From: Otis tarda
Lineage: Eukaryota > Chordata > Aves > Otidiformes > Otididae
DNA length: 64,000 bases
NCBI GenBank assembly: GCA_026413225.1
Contig: CM048591.1
Coordinates: 76,372,009 to 76,436,008 of the forward strand
Direction of reading: 5' to 3'
Shown: piece by piece, positions 63,501 to 64,000 of the stretch
Position numbering within the stretch: the first letter of the stretch is position 1
How the letters are laid out: each line of letters opens with the position of its first letter
Position numbers and translations under genes: made by a program
Notes under the pieces: model-generated
Seen by the model: the letters and a program-made list of their open reading frames with translations, nothing else
What the model was told of the DNA's origin: nothing
Databases searched by the model: none

Positions 63501-64000
63501 CAGAAGTCTTTCTCTTTGGTTAGTTTCTCACAGGTGGAGAACTGGTTTTGCAGGCCATCCCATAGCTGCTGGGAAATTCACTTTAAAACGAAGCCAAGGC
63601 CTGTCGTTTCAGAAGGATTTGGGATGCAGCGTTCCCTTGCTTTGCTGGGGAAGCCGATCCAGGCAGAGGGGTTGTTCAAAGTGCCGCGGCAGAGAAGCGA
63701 AAATGGTTGTGCGTGAACGCAGCTGGGCTGAACTTCACGTAGCTCCTTGCTTATTCTGCTTTTGATTTTCGGCAAAAGGAACAGCAGGGGTCACCTAACC
63801 CGGCACCGGGCACTCCCACAGCGGAACCACGAGAGCACTCTCGTTGGTCCGGGAAGGACGGTGACAATTTGGGCCAACAGACAGGGTCACGTCTTGGGCC
63901 AGGAGGCGGGCAACGCGCCTCGGCCGCCTCGCGCGGGGCTCCCTCTGGGTTTGCGGATGAGGAGGGACTTGGAACCCCCCAGACACTCTGGGTTCAAGGC

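Larger units (their letters stand above)
38691..64000. other. Intergenic DNA downstream of PAX5
   Basis: No exon of a known gene is recognisable on either strand. The human neighbour on this side is MELK, convergent and more than 100 kb away, so absence here is expected. The interval contains two LTRs, two CR1 fragments, several minisatellites and a series of AT-rich islands, all listed separately. Unlisted GC-rich parts (40440-41640, 42520-43420, 45060-46800, 49200-50040, 53680-57480, 58150-60590, 61060-63200) carry only overlapping open frames on both strands without recognisable domains. Confidence 0.7.

Noticed and set aside
38691-64000. MELK exons on the minus strand
   Set aside because: MELK is the expected next gene from human synteny, but no kinase or KA1-domain sequence is visible on the minus strand here. 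The gene probably starts beyond the window.

Overview
This is a 64-kb piece of a bird genome. It holds the 3' end of the B-lymphocyte transcription factor gene PAX5 on the + strand, followed by about 25 kb of intergenic DNA. The bird assignment rests on three things seen in the sequence: several CR1 LINE tails, an LTR of a kind I know only from birds (T-rich 3' half, 39.8-40.2 kb), and a compact alpharetrovirus-like LTR (50.9-51.3 kb). In chicken the human 9p segment that carries PAX5 maps to chromosome Z, so a Z location is likely, but that is inference. The species cannot be named.

Layout. 1-2579 is the end of the intron before PAX5 exon 8. Exon 8 (2580-2681), exon 9 (23874-23960) and the coding part of exon 10 (32330-32403) encode the last 87 residues plus one split codon: the C-terminal transactivation domain and the terminal inhibitory tail. 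All three junctions have consensus GT/AG sites in phase 1, and exons 8 and 9 are multiples of three, so either can be skipped in frame. Intron 8 is 21.2 kb and intron 9 is 8.4 kb. A 3' UTR of about 6.3 kb runs to a canonical AATAAA at 38669-38674. The paired domain, octapeptide and partial homeodomain exons lie upstream of the window.

Introns and intergenic DNA alternate between GC/CpG-rich stretches, which create many long spurious reading frames, and compact AT-rich islands rich in TAATTA, GATA and octamer (ATGCAAAT) motifs. The islands look like conserved non-coding elements: about 4.7, 9.6, 10.2, 15.5, 24.7, 43.7, 48.5, 50.3, 52.4, 52.9, 57.8, 60.8 and 63.3 kb. Perfect octamers at 10266, 24628 and 43918 and a perfect EBF1-type palindrome at 38735 fit a B-cell locus, but conservation and activity cannot be shown from sequence alone.

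Mobile elements are few: four CR1 fragments, one 323-bp solo LTR with a perfect 6-bp target duplication, and one older LTR. There are short minisatellites, a 33-bp (GGA)n run, a 42-bp alternating purine-pyrimidine tract, and polypurine/polypyrimidine tracts. I found no second protein gene, tRNA, rRNA, CRISPR array or prokaryotic-type system. In human the next gene past the PAX5 3' end is MELK, convergent and far away. No MELK exon is recognisable here, so the 25-kb tail is part of a gene-poor interval that may hold long-range regulatory DNA.
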